The notes: a model not told the origin generated them from the letters alone. 5,865 bases of DNA from Zoogloeaceae bacterium (GCA_031281985.1 JAITEO010000275.1:1-5865), one strand, 5' to 3'. Numbered from the stretch's first letter, positions 1 to 5,167 are shown. Numbers and translations: made by a program.

Positions 1-17
1 TTCCGTTTTCGTTCATC

Positions 18-119
18 ATGTCGAATCCATTGCGTTCTGTTTTTCTGCTGGGTTTGCTGCTGTTTTGTGCTGCGCCGATACAGGGACAGAGACATGCGGA
101 TTTGAGCGCTCTAGTGTAG
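18..119 (+). CDS. Possible truncated secreted-protein ORF (33 aa, signal peptide only)
   Basis: The ATG at 18 opens a 33-codon frame with the features of a Sec signal peptide. It starts MSNPLR, continues with a strongly hydrophobic core (SVFLLGLLLFCAAP), and ends in a short polar tail, GQRHADLSALV. The last codons and the TAG stop lie inside the left terminal inverted repeat of the element at 111-392, so the stop seems to be supplied by the repeat. This could be the 5' remnant of an exported-protein gene interrupted by insertion, or chance. No convincing Shine-Dalgarno sequence is visible in the 17 bases before the ATG, and the frame is open to the window start, so the true start could lie further upstream. 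Confidence 0.2.
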   Translation: MSNPLRSVFLLGLLLFCAAPIQGQRHADLSALV

Positions 120-392
120 TGTTTCACGCAAAATGAACCTTATGGACTTCAAAATGCCGGAAGACAGGGCAAACGCTCTCGTCCCCCTCCCCCCTTGCGG
201 GGGAGGGGTCAGGGGAGAGGGGGAAGCGACCGTTCAGTGGCTTTGCTCTTTTAGTCGCCGCGCCCCCTCTCCCGGCGCTACGCGCCACCCTCCCCCACGA
301 GGGGGGTGGGTATGCAATGCGCTCCGGCGCCAGTAAAATTTGCAGCACGCTCATCGCTTAAAAGTTCTATCAAGAATGAAACCCTACACTAG
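111..392. repeat. MITE-like element with 16-bp terminal inverted repeats
   Basis: The ends are CTAGTGTAGTGTTTCA (111-126) and TGAAACCCTACACTAG (377-392). They are reverse complements at 15 of 16 positions. The outermost four bases, CTAG, occur at both ends. They could be part of the repeat, or a 4-bp target duplication of the YTAR type used by IS5-family elements, which would make the element proper 115-388. There is no transposase inside. The interior holds C/G-rich hairpins (184-208 and about 262-310) that are roughly inverted copies of each other. A non-autonomous mobile element is the likeliest reading, but the family is not recognised. Confidence 0.5.
184..208. repeat. C/G-rich hairpin, 10-bp perfect stem
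   Basis: Bases 184-193 (CCCCTCCCCC) pair perfectly with 199-208 (GGGGGAGGGG) around a 5-nt loop. It is followed by a further purine run, AGGGGAGAGGGGG. A second segment at 262-310 (pyrimidine-rich, with a small GGCGC-TAC-GCGCC hairpin at 274-286) is roughly its inverted partner. It resembles the hairpins at 591-608 and 4562-4583, so it belongs to an interspersed palindromic repeat family in this genome. There is no T-tract to make it a convincing terminator. Confidence 0.55.
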
Positions 393-411
393 CGATGGGG
401 AACGGAGGGGT

Positions 412-489
412 CATCCTGTTCATCCTGTCAAAATGGTTTTTCCTCTTGGTGAGGAGGGGCAGAAGAAATTCGACAGGATGGACAGGATG
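412..489. repeat. CATCCTGT-type inverted repeat, 18-bp arms
   Basis: The left arm CATCCTGTTCATCCTGTC (412-429) and the right arm GACAGGATGGACAGGATG (472-489) are reverse complements at 17 of 18 positions, and the single difference would be a G-U pair in RNA. Each arm is itself a tandem duplication of CATCCTGT plus one base. The 42-nt spacer contains CCTCTTGGTGAGGAGG (442-457), a smaller hairpin. No coding capacity is apparent. It may be an interspersed repeat or a structured RNA segment. Confidence 0.55.
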
Positions 490-497
490 GTTGTCTT

Positions 498-662
498 CCC
501 CCCTGACAAGGGGGGAATGAGGGGGGTTTGCGGCGATTCGAGCCGCACCAGCCCTTGACGCTCGCTCCACGTCCGCAAACCCCTCCCCATCCCTCCCCTT
601 GTCAGGGGAGGGCGTATCTTCTTCCCTTCTGACAAGGGGGCGCACGGCGTGCGTCCGCAAAC
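498..662. repeat. Cluster of CCCTGACAAGGGG repeat units, inverted and direct
   Basis: The segment 498-533 (beginning CCCCCCTGACAAGGGG and ending GGTTTGCGG) is repeated in inverted orientation at 573-608 (beginning CCGCAAACCCC and ending CCTTGTCAGGGG), with a 2-nt gap and a few substitutions. A third, diverged direct copy runs from CTTCTGACAAGGGGG at 626-640 to GTCCGCAAACC at 652-662. The 591-608 part forms its own CCCTCCCC-TTGTCA-GGGGAGGG type hairpin. The cluster lies just downstream of the desulfurase stop codon on the minus strand, so it would fold in the 3' end of the operon transcript. Confidence 0.55.
641..653 (-). terminator. Weak hairpin just after the cysteine desulfurase stop
   Basis: CGCAC-GGC-GTGCG forms a 5-bp stem about 19 nt past the desulfurase stop on the minus strand. 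It has no following T-run, so it is at best a weak or Rho-assisted 3' end. The larger inverted repeat at 498-608 could also serve as an end structure. This is the only terminator-like structure close to the end of the operon. Confidence 0.2.
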
Positions 663-671
663 CTTATCGGT

Positions 672-2213
672 TCAGCCCGCTTTTCCCGTGCGCGCGATTT
701 TCCCGACCGCCGCTGCCAGCGCGTCCAGGTCGGCGTGGGTGTTGTAGAGCGCCAGCGATGGGCGCACCGTGGCTTCCAGCCCGAAACGGCGCAGGATCGG
801 TTGCGCGCAGTGATGCCCGGCGCGCACGGCGATGCCCGCCTTGTTGAGCGCGCTGCCGATTTCCGCCGTGTCGCGGCCTTCGAGCACGAAAGAGAGCACG
901 CCCGCTTTTTCCGCCGCCTGGCCGATGATTTTCAGCCCTGGAATTTCCGAGAGCAGGCGCGTGCCGTAAAGAAGCAGGTCGTGTTCGTGCCGGGCGATGT
1001 TGTCGATGCCGATACGCTCGACGTATTCCAGCGCCGCGCCCAGTCCCACGGCGTCGGCGATGTTGCCGGTGCCCGCCTCGAAACGCGCCGGGGCGTTCTG
1101 GTAGAGCGTGCGCTCGAAGGTGACGTCCTGGATCATGTTGCCGCCGCCTTGCCAGGGCGCGGTGGCGTTCAGCAGTTCTTCCTTGCCGTAGAGCGCGCCG
1201 ATGCCGGTGGGGCCGAATACCTTGTGGCCGGAGAACACGAACCAGTCGCAGCCCAGCGCCAGGACATCGGTGCGCAGGTGCGAGACCGATTGCGCGCCAT
1301 CGATGAGCACTTTCGCGCCGCAGGCGTGCGCGAGCCGCGTCATTTCCGCCGCGGGCGTGACGGTGCCAAGCGCATTGGAGACCTGCGTAAAGGCGACAAG
1401 CCGGATTTTCGGGCCGAGCAGGCGGGCGTATTCGTCGAGCAGGACTTCGCCGCGATCATTGACCGGGACGACTTTCAACACCGCGCCGGTCTGCGCCGCC
1501 AGTTGTTGCCAGGGGACGATGTTGGCGTGGTGTTCGAGCCAGGTAATGAGAATTTCGTCACCGGGGCGCAGCGTCTGACGCCCCCAGCTTTGCGCGACGA
1601 GGTTGATGCCTTCGGTCGTCCCGCGCACGAAGACGATTTCATTGGCGGAGCGAGCGCCCACGAAACGGCGCACGGTCTCGCGCGCCGCCTCGTAGGCGTC
1701 GGTGGCACGCGCCGCCAGTTCGTGCGCGGCGCGATGGATGTTGGAGTTTTCGTGCGCGTAGAAATGGGACAGCCGGTCGATGACGGCCTGCGGCTTTTGC
1801 GTGGTCGCGGCGTTGTCGAGCCAGACGAGCGGACGGCCATTGACCGTTTCCGCGAGCACGGGGAAATCGTTGCGAACGGCGTGTACGTCGAAGGGCTGTC
1901 CCGGTATCGCCTGCCCCGCCGAAAACGCTTCCCAGCCGGGTTCGGGGCGGGTGACGGGCACTTTGATGCCGGAAGGAAAGACGGCGGGCGCCTCTTCCAG
2001 GAAATAATAGGCGTTCGTCGCGCCCGCCCGTTCCGGCGGCGTTCTCGAGGTCAATGCGTCCAGTTCCCGGATGTCCGGCAAGGGCACGTCGAAGAGCGCG
2101 GGCAGCGCCTCGTCCGGCGGCAATCCCGAAGCCGCCGATGCCGGGAAGGCGTCCGCCGCGGCGGGAAGGAGCGCGGCGGGGCTGAGATCAGCGATAGGAA
2201 TGCGCGTAGTCAT
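672..2213 (-). CDS. Family 2A encapsulin cargo cysteine desulfurase (SufS-type, N-extended)
   Basis: PLP enzyme, 513 aa, that takes sulfur from L-cysteine, giving L-alanine and an enzyme persulfide. Residues 1 to about 105 are an Ala/Pro-rich, probably disordered extension with LP-containing motifs (LPPDEALPALF, VPLPDIREL, YYFLEEAP). Known Family 2A cargo enzymes use such a region for loading into the shell. From about residue 108 the SufS fold follows (DVHAVRNDFPVL, then LDNAATTQKP at 132-141). Predicted key residues are His228 in LEHHAN, Asp305 and Gln308 in LIDGAQ, PLP-lysine Lys331 in FSGHK, persulfide Cys469 in AGHHCAQP and Arg484 in VRPSL. Their spacing equals that of E. coli SufS (H123, K226, C364, R379). 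I chose the ATG at 2213 (MTTRIPIADL). An in-frame ATG at 2234 adds seven residues (MWKWTST) but sits deeper in the shell gene; neither has a strong ribosome site. The start overlaps the shell gene by 26 nt. Confidence 0.95.
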   Translation of the reverse strand: MTTRIPIADLSPAALLPAAADAFPASAASGLPPDEALPALFDVPLPDIRELDALTSRTPPERAGATNAYYFLEEAPAVFPSGIKVPVTRPEPGWEAFSAGQAIPGQPFDVHAVRNDFPVLAETVNGRPLVWLDNAATTQKPQAVIDRLSHFYAHENSNIHRAAHELAARATDAYEAARETVRRFVGARSANEIVFVRGTTEGINLVAQSWGRQTLRPGDEILITWLEHHANIVPWQQLAAQTGAVLKVVPVNDRGEVLLDEYARLLGPKIRLVAFTQVSNALGTVTPAAEMTRLAHACGAKVLIDGAQSVSHLRTDVLALGCDWFVFSGHKVFGPTGIGALYGKEELLNATAPWQGGGNMIQDVTFERTLYQNAPARFEAGTGNIADAVGLGAALEYVERIGIDNIARHEHDLLLYGTRLLSEIPGLKIIGQAAEKAGVLSFVLEGRDTAEIGSALNKAGIAVRAGHHCAQPILRRFGLEATVRPSLALYNTHADLDALAAAVGKIARTGKAG

Positions 2214-3120
2214 GGTACTTGTCCACTTCCACATTTTCGAGCACCGCGAGCGCGTCGTCGGTCAGCACCGCGAGCGAGCAGTAGAGCGAAACCAGGTAGG
2301 AAGCGATCGCCTTGTGATTGATGCCCATGAAACGCACGGACAAGCCCCGACTCTGTTCGCCCGGCAGATTGGGCTGGTAGAGTCCCACCACGCCCTGGCG
2401 GTTCTCGCCGGTGCGCAGCAGCAGGATGCTGGTTTTGCCTTCCTTGATTTCCACTTTGTTGCTGGGCACGAGCGGCACGCCGCGCCAGGTGATGAACTGC
2501 GAGCCGAACAGCGAAACCGTGGGCGGCGGCACGCCGCGCCGCGTGCATTCGCGCCCGAAAGCGGCGATGGCGCGGGGGTGCAGCAGGAAAAAGGCCGGTT
2601 CTTTCCAGACGAAGGAGAGCAGTTCGTCGAAATCGTCCGGCGTCGGCGCGCCGGTGAGCGGTTGCAGGCGCTGGTGATCGGCGACGTTGTTGAGCAGCCC
2701 GTATTCCGTATTGTTGATGAGTTCGCTCTCCTGGCGCTCCTTGATGATCTCGATGGTGAGCCGCAATTGCTCCTGGATCTGGTTGTGCGGGCTGCTGTAG
2801 AGGTCGGAGACGCGGGTGTGCACGTCGACCACGGCGTTGACGGCGCTCAGAAAATACTCGCGTCCCCACTCCTCGTAATCGACGAAGGTCTGGCGCAATT
2901 CCTTTTCGTCGTTGCGCACCGAGCAATTGACCGCGATGGCGGCTTCGTCCTTGACTTTGTTTACGCGGTAAATCCCCGCCTCGACGCCCACCCATTGCAG
3001 GAATTGCGGCAGCCAGCGCGGCGTGATGCGCCCGAGCATCGGCGCGGTCTTGGTCGCGTTCGCAAGCGTCCGGGCGGCGACATCGCCCAGCGCGGTTTGT
3101 GCATCATGAATATCGGTCAT
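2188..3120 (-). CDS. srpI: Family 2A encapsulin nanocompartment shell protein (SrpI type)
   Basis: Shell subunit, 310 aa, of the HK97-fold encapsulin family, expected to self-assemble into a closed cytosolic compartment around the desulfurase encoded next. I recognise it from conserved stretches: ATKTAPMLGRITPRWL (residues 22-37), VEAGIYRVNK (46-55), NNTEYGLLNN (136-145), FGRECTRRGVPPPTV (188-202), GSQFITWRGVPLVPSNK (206-222) and FMGINHKAIASYLVSLYCSL (264-283). The length is typical for a 2A shell and leaves no room for the cyclic-nucleotide-binding insertion of Family 2B shells. No signal peptide or membrane segment is seen. Such proteins were formerly labelled major membrane protein I or SrpI. 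The start ATG has AAGGGG six bases upstream (3127-3132). The 3' end overlaps the desulfurase start by 26 nt, and the acetyltransferase lies 244 nt upstream. Confidence 0.95.
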   Translation of the reverse strand: MTDIHDAQTALGDVAARTLANATKTAPMLGRITPRWLPQFLQWVGVEAGIYRVNKVKDEAAIAVNCSVRNDEKELRQTFVDYEEWGREYFLSAVNAVVDVHTRVSDLYSSPHNQIQEQLRLTIEIIKERQESELINNTEYGLLNNVADHQRLQPLTGAPTPDDFDELLSFVWKEPAFFLLHPRAIAAFGRECTRRGVPPPTVSLFGSQFITWRGVPLVPSNKVEIKEGKTSILLLRTGENRQGVVGLYQPNLPGEQSRGLSVRFMGINHKAIASYLVSLYCSLAVLTDDALAVLENVEVDKYHDYAHSYR

Positions 3121-3126
3121 TCCAGT

Positions 3127-3132
3127 CCCCTT
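3127..3132 (-). promoter_or_regulatory. Ribosome binding site of the shell gene
   Basis: On the minus strand the sequence reads AAGGGG, then ACTGGA, then ATG. This purine run six bases before the ATG at 3120 supports the chosen shell start. It is the clearest ribosome site in the cassette, which fits a shell protein needed in many copies per cargo. Confidence 0.55.
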
Positions 3133-3142
3133 CGGTGTACGT

Positions 3143-3356
3143 CAAAAAATAAAAACCCATTTTTTGTGCGGCTTTGCCGCATCTGGCTTTGCCAGACCAG
3201 CCTTCGGCTGTCCTGCGGCCTTCGGCCTTGTGCCGGGTTGTCTTGGGGTTTGAAACCAGGCAAAGCCTGGCTTCAAACCGTGTAAACCCAACGCAAAACC
3301 AGCGCGGCCTTGAGGTTGCTGATTTGAACCGGCAAAAAGTGGGCTTTTACTTTTTG
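3143..3356. repeat. Repeat element with 24-nt inverted ends inside the cassette
   Basis: Plus-strand bases 3143-3166 (CAAAAAATAAAAACCCAT, then TTTTTG) and minus-strand bases 3356-3333 (CAAAAAGTAAAAGCCCAC, then TTTTTG) match at 21 of 24 positions, all three differences being transitions. Each end is also its own hairpin: 8 bp perfect at the left, and 11 bp perfect at the right when extended to 3330-3359. The interior holds a string of small stems: 3168-3180 (GCGGC-TTT-GCCGC), 3183-3195 (CTGGC-TTT-GCCAG), 3199-3209, 3217-3227, and the long one at 3247-3279. It fills almost the whole gap between the acetyltransferase stop and the shell start. A REP/MITE-type element is the best reading. Confidence 0.5.
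3247..3279. repeat. Strong hairpin, 15-bp stem with one mismatch
   Basis: Bases 3247-3261 (GGTTTGAAACCAGGC) pair with 3265-3279 (GCCTGGCTTCAAACC) around an AAA loop, with one A-C mismatch. It would fold in the mRNA between the acetyltransferase and shell genes. There is no U-tract on either strand, so it is not a classic intrinsic terminator, but it could protect or separate the two messages. Confidence 0.5.
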
Positions 3357-3359
3357 CCG
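3330..3359 (-). terminator. Perfect 11-bp hairpin just after the acetyltransferase stop
   Basis: CGGCAAAAAGT (3330-3340) and ACTTTTTGCCG (3349-3359) are perfect reverse complements around an 8-nt loop. On the minus strand the structure begins five bases after the acetyltransferase stop at 3365-3367. The five Ts lie inside the descending arm, not after it, so termination would be partial at best. It could lower shell expression from the acetyltransferase promoter or stabilise the upstream message. It is also the right end of the repeat element at 3143-3356. Confidence 0.3.
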
Positions 3360-3364
3360 CCTCC

Positions 3365-4351
3365 TCAAATGCCGCTGCCGGCGGTGAATACTTCGCTTTG
3401 CGCCAACGCCTGGGTGATATGGCTGTTGGGCGGGATGCTGCGCGTCAGCCATACGTTGCCGCCGATGGTGGAGCCGCGTCCAATGGTGACGCGACCCAGT
3501 ATCGTCGCCCCGGCGTAGATGACCACGTCGTCCTCGACGATGGGGTGTCGCGCGCCGCCCTTGACCAGGTTGCCGTTTTCATCGGCCAGAAAGCGCTTGG
3601 CGCCCAGCGTGACGGCCTGGTAGATGCGCACCCGTTCGCCGATTATCGCGGTTTCGCCAATCACCACGCCCGTGCCGTGGTCGATGAAGAAGCTGCCGCC
3701 GATGGCGGCGCCGGGGTGGATGTCGATGCCGGTGCTCGAATGCGCGATTTCGGCGATGATCCGCGCCGTGAGCGGCGCGCCCAGCACGTGGAGTTCATGC
3801 GCCAGCCGGTGATAGATGACCGCGGTGAGGCCGGGATAGCAGACCAGCACCTCGTCGATGCTCTGCGCCGCCGGATCGCCCTGGTAGGCGGCCAGGATGT
3901 CGCTGTCCAGGAGCTTGCGCACCTTGGGCAGCCGGGTGGAAAAGCGTTCCACGATGGTCGCCGCTTCCGGCACTTCCTCGCGGCTTTCCGGCGAAAGGAA
4001 GTAGCGAAAGCGCAATTCCCGGCGAATTTCCCCATAGAGCAGCTTCAGGGCGGCATCCAGGGTGTAGCCGACAAAATAGTTGAGTCCCTCGTCGGTCAAA
4101 TCCGGCGCGCCCAGCCGATTGGGAAAAAGCGCCGCCGCCAGCTTTTCCACCGCCTGCGCAAGAATCCTGCGCGCGGGCAGCTTGGGCGGACTGTCGGCGC
4201 GCTGGCGCATTTGCAGGGATTCCACCCGCAAGGCGAGCAACTCGGCCACGACCCGGTCGAGTTCGAGCAACAGGTCGCTCGCGGTGGGCGCATCGTGTTC
4301 TTCCACTCGCGCCGCCGCGGAGGAGGGACAGGCAATGGTGGAAGAGGTCAT
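3365..4351 (-). CDS. epsC: Serine O-acetyltransferase (EpsC/SrpH type)
   Basis: Transfers acetyl from acetyl-CoA to L-serine, giving O-acetylserine, the carbon acceptor for sulfide in cysteine synthesis; cytosolic. It is 328 aa from the ATG at 4351. The N-terminal helical domain spans about residues 25-200 (including ALFPNRLGAPDLTDEGLNYF at 75-94). The C-terminal left-handed beta-helix of hexapeptide repeats runs from about 205 to 310 (IHPGAAIGG, IGETAIIGERV, ILGRVTIGRGSTIGG). Predicted catalytic residues are Asp210 (TGIDIHPGA), His225 (FFIDHGTG) and His269 (ARHP), matching E. coli CysE D143, H158 and H193. The loop between the two histidines is nine residues longer (AKRFLADENGNLVKG), as in the SrpH group. 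The protein ends AGSGI, a sulfhydrylase-docking tail. An in-frame ATG at 4438 would add 29 residues of non-conserved sequence; neither start has a good ribosome site, and I prefer 4351 on family length. Confidence 0.92.
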   Translation of the reverse strand: MTSSTIACPSSAAARVEEHDAPTASDLLLELDRVVAELLALRVESLQMRQRADSPPKLPARRILAQAVEKLAAALFPNRLGAPDLTDEGLNYFVGYTLDAALKLLYGEIRRELRFRYFLSPESREEVPEAATIVERFSTRLPKVRKLLDSDILAAYQGDPAAQSIDEVLVCYPGLTAVIYHRLAHELHVLGAPLTARIIAEIAHSSTGIDIHPGAAIGGSFFIDHGTGVVIGETAIIGERVRIYQAVTLGAKRFLADENGNLVKGGARHPIVEDDVVIYAGATILGRVTIGRGSTIGGNVWLTRSIPPNSHITQALAQSEVFTAGSGI

Positions 4352-4497
4352 GGGAAAATGTCCAGGACGCGGTTGCGACGCGGGGACGACACAGGCTCCG
4401 TAGAGCGAACGTTCTCGATGAAGCGCATGAAAAGGCATCCGACAGGCGGGAAGAGGAAAACCACTTTAGCGTCATCCAGGTGGGAAGCCAAAGAAGA

Positions 4498-4513
4498 TTT
4501 TCTTATAAGAAAA
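4498..4513. promoter_or_regulatory. Perfect 16-bp palindrome upstream of the cassette
   Basis: TTTTCTTATAAGAAAA is a perfect dyad in an AT-rich island within GC-rich DNA, 147 bp upstream of the preferred acetyltransferase ATG and 60 bp upstream of the alternative one. It contains TATAAG, a possible -10 box on the minus strand, but no good -35 box sits at the usual spacing. An operator for a dimeric regulator of the sulfur cassette, overlapping its promoter, is a reasonable guess. The regulator is not identified. Confidence 0.35.
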
Positions 4514-4561
4514 GAAAACAGCAAAGCCCCGCCAGATCCCAAACGAAGCCACGACCAAACG

Positions 4562-4583
4562 CCCTCCCCTGAGAAGGGGAGGG
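4562..4583. repeat. C/G-rich hairpin upstream of the cassette
   Basis: CCCTCCCCT (4562-4570) pairs perfectly with AGGGGAGGG (4575-4583) around GAGA. It is nearly the same as the hairpin at 591-608 downstream of the cassette (CCCTCCCC-TTGTCA-GGGGAGGG), and like the one at 184-208. Copies of one repeat family therefore flank the cassette on both sides. Confidence 0.5.
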
Positions 4584-4654
4584 TTGAACCGTATCGAAAT
4601 CAACCACGTAACCTCGCTCTTTTTTCGAGCGCGCTCACATTTGAAAATCCGGGA

Positions 4655-4941
4655 GCGTCCCGAAGGGACGCAATTTTGATAACCCCCGGCGTCAGCCGGG
4701 GGCGTGGCGGCCCATCCCACCCTGGATAGCCCCAACGGGGCGTTACCCGTAGCGGCATCGTGGGAAAAAACATTCGTTGATCTCGTGTACGAAAAACGAT
4801 TGCGATAGCGGCTCTGCCGGAAACGACGCATGTGCCGATGCGACTGCACGACGTAACGCCCCGTTGGGGCTACCTGATCTTGAGGCCATGTTTCCCCCGG
4901 CTGACGCCGGGGGTTATCGAAATCGCGTCCCTTCGGGACGC
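4655..4941. repeat. Mosaic inverted repeat, about 90-nt arms
   Basis: The left arm 4655-4746 and right arm 4853-4941 are inverted copies built from shared blocks. GCGTCCCGAAGGGACGC (4655-4671, inverted at 4925-4941) is identical. A 22-nt block around CCCCCGGC-GTCA-GCCGGGGG (4681-4702, inverted at 4894-4915) is identical. TAGCCCCAACGGGGCGTTAC (4727-4746, inverted at 4853-4872) is identical. The 25-28 nt between the second and third blocks have diverged. Each block is itself a small hairpin. The 106-nt centre has no coding capacity. This is a BIME/REPIN-like interspersed element or a MITE. No target duplication is evident. Confidence 0.7.
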
Positions 4942-4977
4942 CTTCCGTGCGGGTTTTCCTCCGCTTTGGATCGCGCC

Positions 4978-5009
4978 CCATGTCTTGCCCGCGCCATGTC
5001 TTGCCCGCG
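4978..5009. repeat. 16-bp perfect tandem duplication
   Basis: CCATGTCTTGCCCGCG occurs twice head to tail (4978-4993 and 4994-5009), just outside the mosaic inverted repeat and upstream of the Sel1-repeat gene. It looks like a simple slippage duplication; no function is apparent. Confidence 0.6.
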
Positions 5010-5161
5010 CTTGCCAATTCGGACTTGGCTCCCCAGAATAGGACATGCTGGTTTTTCTGGAGGAAGGTCATGTGTCTGGCAAGCGCAAGGGCGGCGGATA
5101 AATACGGCTATCTTCCGCATACGCTCCCATGACCGGACAGGCGCGCCGGAGAGGATTCACC

Positions 5162-5167
5162 AAGGAG
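5162..5167 (+). promoter_or_regulatory. Ribosome binding site of the Sel1-repeat gene
   Basis: AAGGAG lies seven bases before the ATG at 5175. This near-consensus Shine-Dalgarno, together with the signal peptide that follows, fixes the start of the downstream gene. Confidence 0.75.

Noticed and set aside
124..660. Several short frames on both strands with phrases like LSPDPSPARGEG and PLPPCGGGVRGEG
   Set aside because: They are translations of C/G-rich palindromic repeats, with no ribosome sites and no continuity.
735..2321. 528-codon open frame on the plus strand opposite the cysteine desulfurase
   Set aside because: It is antisense to a gene with an intact catalytic motif set, its composition is Arg/Gly/Asp-rich as in GC-rich shadow frames, and no family is recognisable.
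2071..3285. 404-codon open frame on the plus strand opposite the shell gene
   Set aside because: It is a shadow of the encapsulin frame, and its end runs through the hairpin-rich intergenic repeat (phrases such as LRLSCGLRPCAGLSWG are translated repeats).
3143..3356. CRISPR-like or riboswitch-like array between the acetyltransferase and shell genes
   Set aside because: The small stems differ in sequence and have no regular repeat-spacer spacing. The inverted ends fit a mobile or REP-type repeat better than a riboswitch, and I recognise no known aptamer motif.
3398..4729. 443-codon open frame on the plus strand opposite the acetyltransferase
   Set aside because: It is antisense to a well-supported gene, and its tail reads through the hairpins at 4562-4702.
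5011..5039. Possible sigma-70 promoter (TTGCCA with CAGAAT-like -10) before the Sel1-repeat gene
   Set aside because: The -10 match is poor and the TTGCC context recurs in the neighbouring tandem repeat, so the support is too weak to list.
4472..5071. 199-codon minus-strand frame containing PPADAGGY-type phrases
   Set aside because: The peptide repeats are translations of both arms of the mosaic inverted repeat at 4655-4941. Such frames are commonly mis-annotated as hypothetical proteins.
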